A DNA stretch of 64,000 nt from Shewanella sp. SR44-3 (GTDB taxonomy: Bacteria > Pseudomonadota > Gammaproteobacteria > Enterobacterales > Shewanellaceae), in NCBI RefSeq assembly GCF_014163735.1, contig NZ_JACJDV010000007.1, positions 62,001-126,000 on the forward strand, written 5' to 3'. This document shows, piece by piece, positions 1-8,865 of this stretch. Below the pieces are notes generated by a model that did not search any database, had not been told where the DNA came from, and saw nothing but the letters and a program-made list of their open reading frames with translations. A program made the translations under genes and the position numbers. Positions within the stretch are counted from its first letter, which is position 1. The number at the start of each line of letters is the position of its first letter.

Positions 1-86
1 AAGGGTAAGCTTAAGGGCCGCAGCTACCGCGCCTGGCTTTTATAATCTTGATATAGCCTGAGCGAGTACAGCTAAGATCTAAAAAT

Positions 87-124
87 AAAACCCCAAGAAG
101 CTAGCGCGTCTTGGGGTTTTATTG
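87..124. terminator. Rho-independent terminator, possibly bidirectional
   Basis: A perfect 12-bp stem (87-98 with 109-120, AAAACCCCAAGA/TCTTGGGGTTTT) encloses a 10-nt loop. An A-rich run lies on one side and a T-run on the other. It probably ends a transcript entering from the left edge. A frame open from base 1 to a TAA at 43-45 (ending RAWLL) could be the tail of that gene, but about 14 codons are too few to identify it. Confidence 0.8.
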
Positions 125-307
125 TTTCTGGGGGCCATGTAATGGATATATAATACCGATCGTATTAATTATCTGGTCATTCAGAGTGGGAGCGTCTCAA
201 GCATTCCACTTCATCGTTGCATTCTTGTGTAAGAATGAGGTTTGAAAGGGAATAACCCTTACTGCATTAATGCGCCTTGAATTGAAAAGCTTGAGGTGCT
301 CTGATAG

Positions 308-326
308 ATCACATCATTAATGTGAT
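308..326. promoter_or_regulatory. Short perfect palindrome, possible operator
   Basis: ATCACAT (308-314) and ATGTGAT (320-326) form a perfect 7-bp inverted repeat around CATTA. The size suits a dimeric regulator, but the half-sites are turned the opposite way from a CRP site (TGTGA-N6-TCACA). It lies about 190 bp upstream of the lipoprotein gene. Its function is not established. Confidence 0.25.
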
Positions 327-397
327 TGGTATAACCATGAGCATAAACAAGTTAATTGAAACTCTAGCATACCGGCTTACCATGGCAAGCTTGTATA

Positions 398-428
398 TTG
401 AAATCCTAGTTTAGGATAATGATATAAT
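398..428 (+). promoter_or_regulatory. Candidate sigma-70 promoter for the orphan lipoprotein
   Basis: TTGAAA at 398-403 and a perfect TATAAT at 423-428 are separated by 19 bp, slightly long. An alternative pairing is TTGTAT (391-396) with GATAAT (415-420), spacer 18. Either would start transcription 80-90 bp before the ATG at 516. Confidence 0.4.
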
Positions 429-515
429 GGCTAGCCAGCTAGATTTATTTCTTCAGATTTATTTCTCTAAAATGTTATAACTACTCGAACTAAAATTTTA
501 GAATAGGAAAATTAA

Positions 516-962
516 ATGAAAATTCGTGCGATGATTGTATTTTTTACAGTCTTTATTGTGGGTTGTTCTACTATTTCGAATGCCTTAAATTTCGTCCCAA
601 CTTTTAATAGTAACAATAATGTTGGAAAAGAAGATTGGCCAGTCGTAAAAGTAGTTCACGATGGTTCGGGATTCTCAAATGTATACGCATACAAAAGAAG
701 CGCTAATCCTGCTCAAAAAATAGCAGCATCACATATCAATAACCGCCATTCAGATGCATTGCTATTTCCGAATGAGGAGAATTTTATAGTGCTTACTTAT
801 AAGAATGGATCGCGTATTGGAACAACTATATTTAATGGTGTGAAAGGAGAGAAAAATTCAATATATACAATATATGTCACAGGGGAAGAGTCAAAATTTA
901 AAACAAGATTTGTAGATGAAAAGGGCAATAACGTGCAACACGAAATTACAGTTACACCTTAG
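516..962 (+). CDS. Orphan predicted lipoprotein, function unknown
   Basis: A 148-residue protein. The N-terminus has a short positive stretch, a hydrophobic core and a lipobox-like FIVGC with Cys17 as probable lipidation site, so it is likely a membrane-anchored lipoprotein. The mature part, rich in Asn, Lys and beta-branched residues, shows no domain I recognise. An AGGAAA stretch precedes the ATG. The gene is more AT-rich than the dacA block and stands alone between two terminators, which suggests an accessory, possibly acquired gene. I cannot assign a function. Confidence 0.6.
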   Translation: MKIRAMIVFFTVFIVGCSTISNALNFVPTFNSNNNVGKEDWPVVKVVHDGSGFSNVYAYKRSANPAQKIAASHINNRHSDALLFPNEENFIVLTYKNGSRIGTTIFNGVKGEKNSIYTIYVTGEESKFKTRFVDEKGNNVQHEITVTP

Positions 963-1155
963 CTTAAATTAATGCCTTCGTTAGTGCCTAGAAGGTGTAA
1001 CAGATTCTGTAATTTATAATGGTTAACGATGCCACCTAGCTTAAAATTTTGGCTTTATGCTTTTAAATTAACAGCAAACAAAAAAGCTAAAAAGGCGAGC
1101 TATGGCGTTTCTCCATGAGGTGTTGCGAGACGGCCATTCCATGGCGGACTGCAGA

Positions 1156-1190
1156 GTAAAAAAAACGGCCCATTGAGGGCCGCTTTTTTA
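1156..1190. terminator. Terminator of the dacA operon, bidirectional shape
   Basis: The stem CGGCCC (1166-1171)/GGGCCG (1177-1182) encloses ATTGA. An A-run lies at 1158-1165 and a T-run at 1184-1189. Read on the minus strand it ends the dacA transcript 15 bp after the stop codon; on the plus strand it could also stop the lipoprotein transcript. Confidence 0.8.
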
Positions 1191-1204
1191 TGTGTATTTT
1201 GAGA

Positions 1205-2446
1205 TTAGCTTACCCAGCCTGCGATCATCTGCTTGAAATAATCCATTAATTGGCTGAACCAACTGCCTTCGTTGATTTCTTCTAGGGTGACTAGTGGGTA
1301 CTGAGCGATGTCTTTACCTTCAAGCTGGAAGAATACTCGGCCAACAACTTCACCTTTGGCTAACGGGGCGGCTAATGGCTTGGTTAACTCAAAGTTAGCT
1401 TGCAAGTCTTTGGCTTTACCTCGGCCTAAGGTGATAGGGGTATCTGTTGTCACGCCTAAGTTTACTGTGTCTTTATCGCCGTACCAAATCGCTTGGCTAG
1501 TGAAAGTGTCGCCCGCTTTATAAGGGGTGATGGTTTCAAAGAAACGGAAGCCATAGTTAAGTAGCTTCTTGCTTTCAGCTTTACGAGCAGATTCGCTGCT
1601 GGTGCCTAACACTACAGAGATAAGGCGCATGCCATCGCTGGTGGCCGATGCCACTAAGTTATAACCAGCACCAGATGTATGGCCTGTTTTGATACCATCA
1701 ACATTTAAGCTGTTATCCCACAATAAACCGTTGCGGTTATATTGCTTGATGCCGTTATAGGTAAATGATTTCTCAGCATAAACACGGTATTCCTGCGGTA
1801 CGTCACGAATAAGTGCCGCGCCCAAGATTGCCATATCATAGGCGGTAGTCTTGTGGTTTTCAGAATCAAGGCCGTGTGAGTTTTCAAAGTAGCTGTCATT
1901 CATGCCAAGCTGCTTGGACCAAGAGTTCATTAGGTCGACGAACGCGCCTTCGGTGCCGGCAATGTGCTCTGCCATAGCGACACAAGCATCGTTGCCTGAT
2001 TGGATGATGATGCCGCGATTTAGGTCGTCAACTTTGACGGTTTTACCCACTTCGATAAACATTTTAGATGAATCAGGAAAGTTCTTTGACCAGGCATTTT
2101 TGGTGATGGTCACATCGTCTTCTAAGCTGATATTACCTACTTTGAGCTCATGGCCGATGACATAGCTTGTCATCATCTTAGTTAAGCTTGCTGGGTTTAG
2201 GCTTTCATAGGAATTGGCTTCAGCAATGACCTGACCAGAATTGTAATCCATCAAGACATAGGCTTTGGCTGCAACGCTAGGGGCATCTGGAATGACCATA
2301 GGGGCGCGGTTGGCTTGTGGAGCGCGATTAGCTTGCGGTAGTGTGGATTGATCTGCTTGAGGTACGCCTGGGGCTGCAATGCTTGAGAGCGAAACAAAAG
2401 AAAGAAGCAGCAAAGAATTAACCTGTGTATTGACTGAATTTATCAT
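1205..2446 (-). CDS. dacA: D-alanyl-D-alanine carboxypeptidase (PBP5/6 family)
   Basis: Removes the terminal D-Ala from peptidoglycan pentapeptides at the outer face of the inner membrane. The 413-residue product has a signal peptide (about 1-25) and the three active-site motifs of class C penicillin-binding proteins: SLTK (Ser87, Lys90), SGN (150-152) and KTG (253-255). It ends in an amphipathic helix (GSWFSQLMDYFKQMIAGW) like the PBP5 membrane anchor. A seven-residue segment PQANRAP is tandemly repeated near residues 37-49, in the linker after the signal peptide. It is the last gene of the minus-strand cell-wall block, 153 bp after rlpA. In related genomes I expect ybeD-lipB-lipA to follow; here they lie about 17 kb away. 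Confidence 0.95.
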   Translation of the reverse strand: MINSVNTQVNSLLLLSFVSLSSIAAPGVPQADQSTLPQANRAPQANRAPMVIPDAPSVAAKAYVLMDYNSGQVIAEANSYESLNPASLTKMMTSYVIGHELKVGNISLEDDVTITKNAWSKNFPDSSKMFIEVGKTVKVDDLNRGIIIQSGNDACVAMAEHIAGTEGAFVDLMNSWSKQLGMNDSYFENSHGLDSENHKTTAYDMAILGAALIRDVPQEYRVYAEKSFTYNGIKQYNRNGLLWDNSLNVDGIKTGHTSGAGYNLVASATSDGMRLISVVLGTSSESARKAESKKLLNYGFRFFETITPYKAGDTFTSQAIWYGDKDTVNLGVTTDTPITLGRGKAKDLQANFELTKPLAAPLAKGEVVGRVFFQLEGKDIAQYPLVTLEEINEGSWFSQLMDYFKQMIAGWVS

Positions 2447-2599
2447 GAAAGTAGCACGTCTCTGGTTAGTCGAAGGAAAATGGATGCATAAGCTGAACCT
2501 AAGCCCAGCTTAAAACGCGTTAATGGCGGTTAATATATCATTAGTCGGTAGTGAAAAAACATTAAGCTTGCTTAATTGGGCTGTTTTTCTGCTAATTGA

Positions 2600-3463
2600 T
2601 CATCGTTTGGCTTGCTCGACCATAAAACTATCCGGAAAACCGTCACGCTTTAGGTTTTGCAGCAATTTATCGGCAAGCTGTCGCTGACCAATTGGACCTA
2701 GTCTGAGGCGATAAAAGCCGTTTACCGATTCAATTTTGGATGAGACGCCATACTTAGATTCAAGTTGCTGGGCTAAGTGGTTAATCCTGACTTTATCCCT
2801 TGAGGCTGTGATTTGAATAAAATTCACATGAGGATCGGCAAGTTCAGCTAAAGCTCTTGAAGAGGGGGTTGGGAAATAAATGGCCTCAAGATTCACTCTT
2901 GCTGTACCTGTGCTGAGCACGCCGAGTTTGTAAGCTGCAGCGTAAGATAAATCTATGACTCGCCCTTCATGGAAGGGGCCGCGATCGTTCACTCTGACGA
3001 TAATTTCTCTATTATTATCTTCATTTCTCACTTTGACATAACTAGGTATAGGTAAGGTTTTGTGAGCTGCCGACATGGTATACATGTCGTACACTTCACC
3101 GTTTGAAGTCAGGTGGCCATGAAACTTAGATCCATACCAAGAGGCGATGCCGCGCTGGCGGAAATCTTTGCCATGGCTTAATACCGAATAATTTTTACCT
3201 AGCACTTTATAGTCCCTATTACCTTGGCGGCTGTAGGGTTCATATTTTGGCACGGCATTAGGCACTTTGCTCACATCTGGCGCATTTGCGGGGGCTCTAT
3301 CGTTTGCCATCTGATAACGGCCGCTTTGGCTGTCTTTATTGCCGCCTTTGCTGCTGTTTGATGAGCTTGAGCAAGCTGCAAAAATAAGGCAACAAACTAA
3401 GACGCTTAAGCTTCTGGACGTTAATATTGTCAGTCTTGAACCTAAATAAGCGTTATTTTGCAT
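2600..3463 (-). CDS. rlpA: Septal-ring lytic transglycosylase RlpA family lipoprotein
   Basis: A 287-residue envelope lipoprotein; the family cleaves denuded glycan strands at the septum. The signal sequence ends in FAAC (Cys31), a slightly atypical lipobox. A double-psi beta-barrel domain follows (about 103-195, from GIASWYG through VNDRGPF to the IDLS stretch). The C-terminal 70 or so residues (from NFIQI) look like a SPOR domain that binds septal glycan. The ATG overlaps the end of mltB by 11 nt, implying translational coupling; a start a few codons later would keep the signal peptide. Confidence 0.9.
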   Translation of the reverse strand: MQNNAYLGSRLTILTSRSLSVLVCCLIFAACSSSSNSSKGGNKDSQSGRYQMANDRAPANAPDVSKVPNAVPKYEPYSRQGNRDYKVLGKNYSVLSHGKDFRQRGIASWYGSKFHGHLTSNGEVYDMYTMSAAHKTLPIPSYVKVRNEDNNREIIVRVNDRGPFHEGRVIDLSYAAAYKLGVLSTGTARVNLEAIYFPTPSSRALAELADPHVNFIQITASRDKVRINHLAQQLESKYGVSSKIESVNGFYRLRLGPIGQRQLADKLLQNLKRDGFPDSFMVEQAKR

Positions 3464-4463
3464 TGTAATGAGCTTTTAGTTGTTGGCTAAATTGGTAAAC
3501 CGCCATGGCATATAAAGGGCTACGGTTATAACGGGTTATTACGTAAAAGTTTTTAAGACCTAACCAATATTCTGTGTTGTCCACTTGCTCAAGTGCAACC
3601 AACAATGCGCTTTGGCTGGCATCGATATCTTTAGCCTGAGTTAAGCTTAAATTCGGGCTCAGAATATCTGACACTTTATAGCCAAGCTTTTCACCGCTCC
3701 AAACTTTCGCTAGAGGTGGACTTGCCATAGTGTTAGTCAATGGTAATGCAACATCAGCATTACGTTGCCAGCCATGTTGATGGAAATAATTAGCAACACT
3801 GCCAATGGCATCCACTGGGCTGGTGAGCAAGTCACGGCGGCCATCACCATCAAAATCCACTGCATAATGGCGATAACTCGAAGGAATAAACTGACCAAAT
3901 CCCATGGCGCCCGCATAGGAGGCTTTAAGGCTTGCTGCATCGAGCTGCTCTTCTTTTATCAGCGCCATTAAATGGCCAAATTCACTTCTGAAAAATGTGG
4001 CTCGCGGCGGGTAATAGAAACCTAAGGTATAGAGTGCATCCTGAGGCGCATAGTTACCCATGTAGCCGCCGTAGAAGGTTTCTATGCCGATAATGGCGAC
4101 GATGATCTGTGGGTCGACATTAAATTTATCTGCCGCCCGTTGAATGGTTTTTTGGTGGGTTTTCCAAAAGGTTAATCCAGCTTGAAGCCGTTTTTCTGTG
4201 AGAAATATTGGAAAATATTGATGCCAGGGTTTGGCTTCCCAAGGTTTAGTCATTGCGTCTATGACAGCTTGGTTATAGCTTGCTCCATCGAGGTATGCTT
4301 GGGCTTGTGCCCGCGTTGCGCCTTTACTGACTTGTTCTTTGATAAACGCCTGTTTTAACTCTGTTACAGCGTGACTATCTTCGGGTTGCTCAGCCTGCGC
4401 TAATGGGCTTAAAAGCCCAATAGTAAATGCTACTACGGTCAGTAATTTATTGTTTAAACGCAT
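3453..4463 (-). CDS. mltB: Lytic murein transglycosylase B
   Basis: Cleaves the MurNAc-GlcNAc bond to form 1,6-anhydromuropeptides. The 336-residue product has a signal peptide ending in PLAQA without a lipobox cysteine, so it is predicted to be soluble in the periplasm, like the Slt35 form, rather than outer-membrane anchored. The probable catalytic glutamate is Glu128 (IIGIETFYGG). The GAMGFGQFIPSSY segment and an EF-hand-like calcium loop (DFDGDGRRDL, about 203-212) match the MltB fold. It sits 9 bp after rodA and overlaps rlpA, so it belongs to the rod-shape operon. Confidence 0.93.
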   Translation of the reverse strand: MRLNNKLLTVVAFTIGLLSPLAQAEQPEDSHAVTELKQAFIKEQVSKGATRAQAQAYLDGASYNQAVIDAMTKPWEAKPWHQYFPIFLTEKRLQAGLTFWKTHQKTIQRAADKFNVDPQIIVAIIGIETFYGGYMGNYAPQDALYTLGFYYPPRATFFRSEFGHLMALIKEEQLDAASLKASYAGAMGFGQFIPSSYRHYAVDFDGDGRRDLLTSPVDAIGSVANYFHQHGWQRNADVALPLTNTMASPPLAKVWSGEKLGYKVSDILSPNLSLTQAKDIDASQSALLVALEQVDNTEYWLGLKNFYVITRYNRSPLYAMAVYQFSQQLKAHYNAK

Positions 4464-4472
4464 TAAATCATC

Positions 4473-5579
4473 CTATCTATCGATAAAACGTCTGTGGGTA
4501 TGAATACTCATTAATATTCCAAACCCTGTCATTAAGGTCATCATGGAGGTGCCGCCGTAGCTTATTAACGGCAGAGGCACGCCAACAACCGGTAAGATAC
4601 CTGAAACCATGCCAATATTCACAAAAATATAGACGAAGAATGTCAGAGTAATACTACCAGCCAGCAGGCGAGCAAAGCTTGTTTGGGCCGCTGAGGCAAT
4701 GTATAAGCCTCGACCAATCACAAATAAATACATACAGAGTAAAAATAAGCTGCCCATGAGGCCAAATTCTTCACCAATGACAGCGAAAATAAAGTCGGTA
4801 TGACGTTCTGGTAAAAATTCTAATTGAGATTGGGTGCCCTGCAACCAACCTTTGCCCCACATTCCCCCTGAGCCAATGCCAATTTTAGACTGAATAATAT
4901 GATAGCCAGCACCTAAAGGGTCTTGCTCGGGGTTAAATAATGTCAGTACTCGGGTACGTTGGTAATCATGCATGAGGAAGTACCAAAGCACAGGTAAAAA
5001 GGCCAATAGTGCGGCGCCGCAACCTATGACGATAAACCAGCTCATGCCGGATAAAAACAGCACAAACACCCCAGATGCAGCTACCAAAATCGAGGTGCCC
5101 AAATCAGGTTGTTTAGCGATAAGCAACGTTGGGATCAACAAGATGACTGCGCCGCCTGCGAGATAGCGTTTTTTTGGTGGCAGAGGAAACTTGCTGATAT
5201 ACCAAGCCATGGTGATGGGGAAGGCAAGTTTTATAAGCTCTGAAGGTTGAAACTCCATAAACCCTAGGTTTAACCAGCGCTGCGCGCCTTTATTTATGGT
5301 GCCAAAAAAGTGCACCCCAAGGAGCAATACAATCCCTGTAATATAAATAGGCAAGGCCCAACGGCGTAAGAGTTCTGGATTTATCTGGGCAAAAACAAAC
5401 ATGATCCCAAGGGATAATCCCATGCGCACCAATTGGCGCTCCATCATGCCTAGATCTTCACCACTGGCAGAATAGATAACAAATAAGCCAAAACACATCA
5501 GCGCTAATAGGCCAAGTAATAAGGGGACATCTAAATGCAAGCGCTGCCAAAGAGTTTGTCTGTGGGATTGCATTCTCAT
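4473..5579 (-). CDS. rodA: Rod-shape SEDS glycosyltransferase RodA
   Basis: Polymerises peptidoglycan glycan strands with PBP2 during elongation; a polytopic inner-membrane protein. I chose the ATG at 5579, which overlaps the mrdA stop as ATGA and gives [17 protein letters not shown], aligning with the E. coli RodA start; a longer frame starts 15 bp upstream. About ten hydrophobic segments are visible. SEDS landmarks include QPDLGTS, the long loop with [12 protein letters not shown] and PERHTDFIF, and the C-terminal PLISYGGTS. It is coupled to mrdA, its functional partner. Confidence 0.95.
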   Translation of the reverse strand: MRMQSHRQTLWQRLHLDVPLLLGLLALMCFGLFVIYSASGEDLGMMERQLVRMGLSLGIMFVFAQINPELLRRWALPIYITGIVLLLGVHFFGTINKGAQRWLNLGFMEFQPSELIKLAFPITMAWYISKFPLPPKKRYLAGGAVILLIPTLLIAKQPDLGTSILVAASGVFVLFLSGMSWFIVIGCGAALLAFLPVLWYFLMHDYQRTRVLTLFNPEQDPLGAGYHIIQSKIGIGSGGMWGKGWLQGTQSQLEFLPERHTDFIFAVIGEEFGLMGSLFLLCMYLFVIGRGLYIASAAQTSFARLLAGSITLTFFVYIFVNIGMVSGILPVVGVPLPLISYGGTSMMTLMTGFGILMSIHTHRRFIDR

Positions 5580-7432
5580 GGTGCAGTCATCCATTCATCC
5601 CTAAGTAGGTATTCATCAAATAATTCTCTGGCCACTGGCCCCGCATTAGCGCCGCCCCAGCCAGCATTTTCCAGCACTAAGGCAATCACAATTTTAGGGT
5701 TTTCATAGGGGGCATAAGCCACGATAAGGGCATTATCCCTTAAGTGCTCAGCCACTTTGCTGGCATCGTACTTTGCATCTTGGGCGATGCCAATAATTTG
5801 CGCGGTACCTGTTTTCATTGCTGCGGTATAGCGTGCATCGGTAAAGCGAGATTTATCAGCAGTTTGGCGCATGGCTTCATTGATGATGTCCCAATTACGT
5901 GGGTTGTTCAGTTCGATAGGCGGCTGTTCATCGATAGGGGCATCAATCAGTACTGTGCGGTCTTTAAAAGCTTTTAATAAATGCGGGGTAAAACGCTTGC
6001 CTTTATTTGCCATCATGGCAGTGGCGCTGGCAAGTTGTAATGGCGTCGCTGTCCAATAGCCTTGACCAATGCCCACAGAAATGGTGTCACCAATATACCA
6101 AGATTGATTGTATTTAAGCCGCTTCCATTCTTTGGAGGGCATATTGCCTGTGGCTTCTTCGAAAATATCTATGCCAGTATTTTGGCCGAAACTAAACTGG
6201 TCCATAAAATTAGCCAGCTTATTCACGCCGACTTTATAGGCCAAGTCGTAGAAGAAAATATCGCAAGAATCAATAATGGCATGATAGACATCAACCCAGC
6301 CATGGCCCCATTTTTTCCAGTCTCGGTATTTACGCTCAACCCCCGGAATTTGCCAAAAGCCTGGATCCCATACTCGAGTTCGCTCATTAATGATCTGTTC
6401 ATCCAAGCCCAGCAAAGCAATAAATGGCTTAACGGTCGAGGCTGGAGAGTATTGTCCCTGGGTTGCTCGGTTAATCAAGGGGCGAGACTTATCGTTAAGT
6501 AATTGGCTATAAGCTTTGCTGCTGATCCCGTGGACAAATTGATTGGGATCGTAACTAGGGCTAGACACCATAGCTAAAATTCCGCCATCTTTGGGGTCGA
6601 TAGCGACAATTGAGCCTTTTCTGCCAGAGAGTAATTCAACGGCTTTTTGCTGTAATCTGAGGTCGAGTGTGAGGTAGATATCTTGCCCCGGTGTAGGCTG
6701 AGTGACCTTAAGTGTGCGGATAACTCGGCCACGGTTGTTCACTTCTTCTTCTGAATGCCCAGGCTGACCGTGGAGTAAGTTTTCATAGAATTTCTCTATC
6801 CCTTGCTTACCCATATCTTTAGTGGCGGCATAATTAGCCCAGAGATTACTCGCTTCTAATGAGGCTCTGTCTTTGGTATTAATTTTGCCGACGTAACCTA
6901 GTACGTGAGTCATTAAACCATCGTACGGATAATGGCGTTTAAGACCCGCATCGACGTAAATGCCGGGGAACTTGTGTTGATTGACGGTAAATATTGCCAC
7001 TTGTTCTTCGGAGAGCTTATTTTTAATGGTCAGAGGCTTGAATCGGCGATGATACTTAAGGGTTTCACTAATGGTTTCTCGTTCTTCTTCACTGATGGGT
7101 AAAATTTCATTGAGGCTATCTAAGGCTTCATTGATATTTGCGACTTTTTCAGGAATAAGTTCGAGGGAATGAAAGGGCAGGTTTTCAGCTAACAACTGAC
7201 CATTTCGATCTAAAATAAGCCCGCGGCTGGGTGCAATAGGTACGACACGGATGCGGTTATCATTGGAGCGAGTTTCATAGTCGGTAAAGGACACCACTTG
7301 CAATTGATACAAGTTTGACAATAACAGTGTTAATAGCCCAAAGACGCAGACAAACGTAAATAGAGCACGACGCTTAAATAGTGATGCCTCAGCGGCATGG
7401 TCATGCATGGTTATGCGCTTCTTTGGCGACAC
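5576..7432 (-). CDS. mrdA: Peptidoglycan transpeptidase PBP2
   Basis: The elongation-specific D,D-transpeptidase. The 618-residue product has one N-terminal membrane segment (about 23-46), a dimerisation/pedestal region starting [12 protein letters not shown], and a transpeptidase domain with STVK (Ser332-Lys335), SCD (389-391) and KTG near residue 540. The frame opens with GTG at 7432, preceded by GGAGA; an ATG eight codons later is an alternative start. It is followed by rodA in an ATGA overlap and lies 118 bp after rlmH. Confidence 0.95.
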   Translation of the reverse strand: MSPKKRITMHDHAAEASLFKRRALFTFVCVFGLLTLLLSNLYQLQVVSFTDYETRSNDNRIRVVPIAPSRGLILDRNGQLLAENLPFHSLELIPEKVANINEALDSLNEILPISEEERETISETLKYHRRFKPLTIKNKLSEEQVAIFTVNQHKFPGIYVDAGLKRHYPYDGLMTHVLGYVGKINTKDRASLEASNLWANYAATKDMGKQGIEKFYENLLHGQPGHSEEEVNNRGRVIRTLKVTQPTPGQDIYLTLDLRLQQKAVELLSGRKGSIVAIDPKDGGILAMVSSPSYDPNQFVHGISSKAYSQLLNDKSRPLINRATQGQYSPASTVKPFIALLGLDEQIINERTRVWDPGFWQIPGVERKYRDWKKWGHGWVDVYHAIIDSCDIFFYDLAYKVGVNKLANFMDQFSFGQNTGIDIFEEATGNMPSKEWKRLKYNQSWYIGDTISVGIGQGYWTATPLQLASATAMMANKGKRFTPHLLKAFKDRTVLIDAPIDEQPPIELNNPRNWDIINEAMRQTADKSRFTDARYTAAMKTGTAQIIGIAQDAKYDASKVAEHLRDNALIVAYAPYENPKIVIALVLENAGWGGANAGPVARELFDEYLLRDEWMTAP

Positions 7433-7549
7433 TTATGCTTTCTCCGGCTTAATTATTACTTGTTTATAGCAAAGTGCTATAAACAAGTCCATGTCAGCAG
7501 AATAAGCTCAGGGCTAATTAATCGCTCAGGGTTAATTTACCGCTCAGGG

Positions 7550-8020
7550 CTACTCTCTGTGATAGGGGTGATTGTTATTGATGCTCCAAGCACGATACAA
7601 GCTTTCGGCTAGTAACACTCGTACTAAAGGATGCGGCAAGGTTAATGCGGATAAGCACCAACTTTGACTCGCGGCCTCTTTGCAAGCAGGTGATAGACCT
7701 TCAGGCCCACCAATCAGTAAGCTGACATCTCGTCCATCGAGCTGCCATTTACTGAGCTGCTCGGCAAGGTCTGGAGTTGTCCAGTTCTTACCGGGAAGAT
7801 CTAAGCTAACGATATGATTACCTTTAGCCACCGCCGCTAGCATGAGATCCCCTTCCTTCTGTAAAATTCGGGGGATATCTGCATTTTTCCCGCGCTTACC
7901 AGCAGGGATCTCTATGAGTTCAAGTGCCATGTCCCGTGGAAAACGGCGCTGATATTCTTCGAAACCTCGGGTGACCCAATCGGGCATTTTGGTGCCAACG
8001 GCGATAATTTGTAACTTCAT
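7550..8020 (-). CDS. rlmH: 23S rRNA pseudouridine-1915 N3-methyltransferase
   Basis: A SPOUT methyltransferase that modifies pseudouridine 1915 in helix 69 of 23S rRNA. The start at 8020 gives [16 protein letters not shown], as in E. coli, and overlaps the rsfS stop as TAATG; a start 21 bp upstream is in frame but unlikely. The SAM-binding knot is visible in [13 protein letters not shown], and the C-terminus ends in NNHPYHRE as expected. Length (156 aa) is typical. It is coupled to rsfS. Confidence 0.96.
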   Translation of the reverse strand: MKLQIIAVGTKMPDWVTRGFEEYQRRFPRDMALELIEIPAGKRGKNADIPRILQKEGDLMLAAVAKGNHIVSLDLPGKNWTTPDLAEQLSKWQLDGRDVSLLIGGPEGLSPACKEAASQSWCLSALTLPHPLVRVLLAESLYRAWSINNNHPYHRE

Positions 8021-8349
8021 TAAGCGTTGTGTTCTGACCAAAGCTTTTCGAGCTGGTAATATTCACGATTGCTTTCTTGCATTACATGCAAGATCACATC
8101 GCCTAAATCGACTAATACCCACTCACTGCTATCACGGCCTTCAACACCTAGTGGTGGAATACCAGCAGCTTTTGCTTCAACAACTAAGTTTTCAGCAATA
8201 GCGCGTACATGGGTTTTCGATGTGCCAGTGCAGATCACCATGTAGTCGGTAATGTTTGATTGATTGGTAACGTCTAAAACAACAACGTCTTTGGCTTTTA
8301 GATCATCGATTTTATCGACAACAAATGCTTTTAATTCCGTGCTCTGCAC
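8020..8349 (-). CDS. rsfS: Ribosomal silencing factor RsfS
   Basis: Binds protein L14 of the 50S subunit and blocks subunit joining in starvation. The 109-residue protein carries the family segments [39 protein letters not shown] and [16 protein letters not shown]. It is the first gene of the minus-strand block. The usual upstream partners nadD, holA, lptE and leuS are missing and a divergent small gene follows, marking a synteny break. Confidence 0.95.
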   Translation of the reverse strand: MQSTELKAFVVDKIDDLKAKDVVVLDVTNQSNITDYMVICTGTSKTHVRAIAENLVVEAKAAGIPPLGVEGRDSSEWVLVDLGDVILHVMQESNREYYQLEKLWSEHNA

Positions 8350-8535
8350 GACGACTTACCTCAGTATTTTAAATAACGGAGTATTATACTCAAAAACCCT
8401 ACTCAGGCGCAATTACTCGCTGATGATTAGCAAAAACAGCGTGGTTTTATGAGAATATATTTCTTAGCATATTTGTCAAAATATCTACTAAGCTGTGTTT
8501 AGCCTTTAGCAATACCTTGTCATTAGGAGACAATA

Positions 8536-8712
8536 ATGAGCGACAAATATTTAACTTTGGAAGAAGTCTGTAAAGTTCTGGATAAAAGCCCTGCTACTAT
8601 CAAGCGTTATGCGAGAGAGAACTTACTTAGCAGCAAGCTAGAGGGAGATGTGCTCACATTCCCAGAATCTGAAGTTTTGCGTTATCTATCGTTTTCGAAA
8701 AAATTAGGCTAA
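8536..8712 (+). CDS. Small helix-turn-helix DNA-binding protein (58 aa)
   Basis: An ATG at 8536 with a strong AGGAGA five bases upstream opens a 58-codon frame ending at TAA 8710-8712. The protein begins MSDKYLTLEEVCKVLDKSPA and continues with TIKRYARENLL, then a short hairpin and FPESEVLRYLSF. This is the plan of MerR/excisionase-type winged helices: LTLEEVCKVL as first helix, SPATIKRYAREN as recognition helix. A terminator follows. It is probably a small regulator or nucleoid-associated factor; no integrase is nearby, so an excisionase role is not supported. Confidence 0.75.
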   Translation: MSDKYLTLEEVCKVLDKSPATIKRYARENLLSSKLEGDVLTFPESEVLRYLSFSKKLG

Positions 8713-8766
8713 ATGTAGGCTCAATTACACTTAAAATACGTTAGCGGCTTTGACTAATCACAAGCT

Positions 8767-8800
8767 AAAACGGCTTATGTTTGCACATAAGCCGTTTTTT
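8767..8800. terminator. Strong bidirectional terminator
   Basis: A 14-bp perfect stem (8767-8780 with 8785-8798) encloses a TTGC loop, with an A-run at the start and T-run at the end. It lies between the small HTH gene (plus) and cydC (minus) and can serve both. Confidence 0.88.
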
Positions 8801-8865
8801 ATGGTGTAACGAGTGTTAGCAGGTGATCCATGGAGTCTTGCTAGCCATCATAATTCTGACAATCA

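Larger units (their letters stand above)
125..515. other. Gene-poor stretch upstream of the lipoprotein gene
   Basis: No reading frame here looks coding. It holds a candidate sigma-70 promoter for the next gene (398-428) and a perfect 7-bp inverted repeat at 308-326. Nothing else was recognised. Confidence 0.5.

Noticed and set aside
6062..6502. 146-codon frame antisense to mrdA
   Set aside because: The opposite strand encodes PBP2 with its catalytic motifs; this is a shadow.
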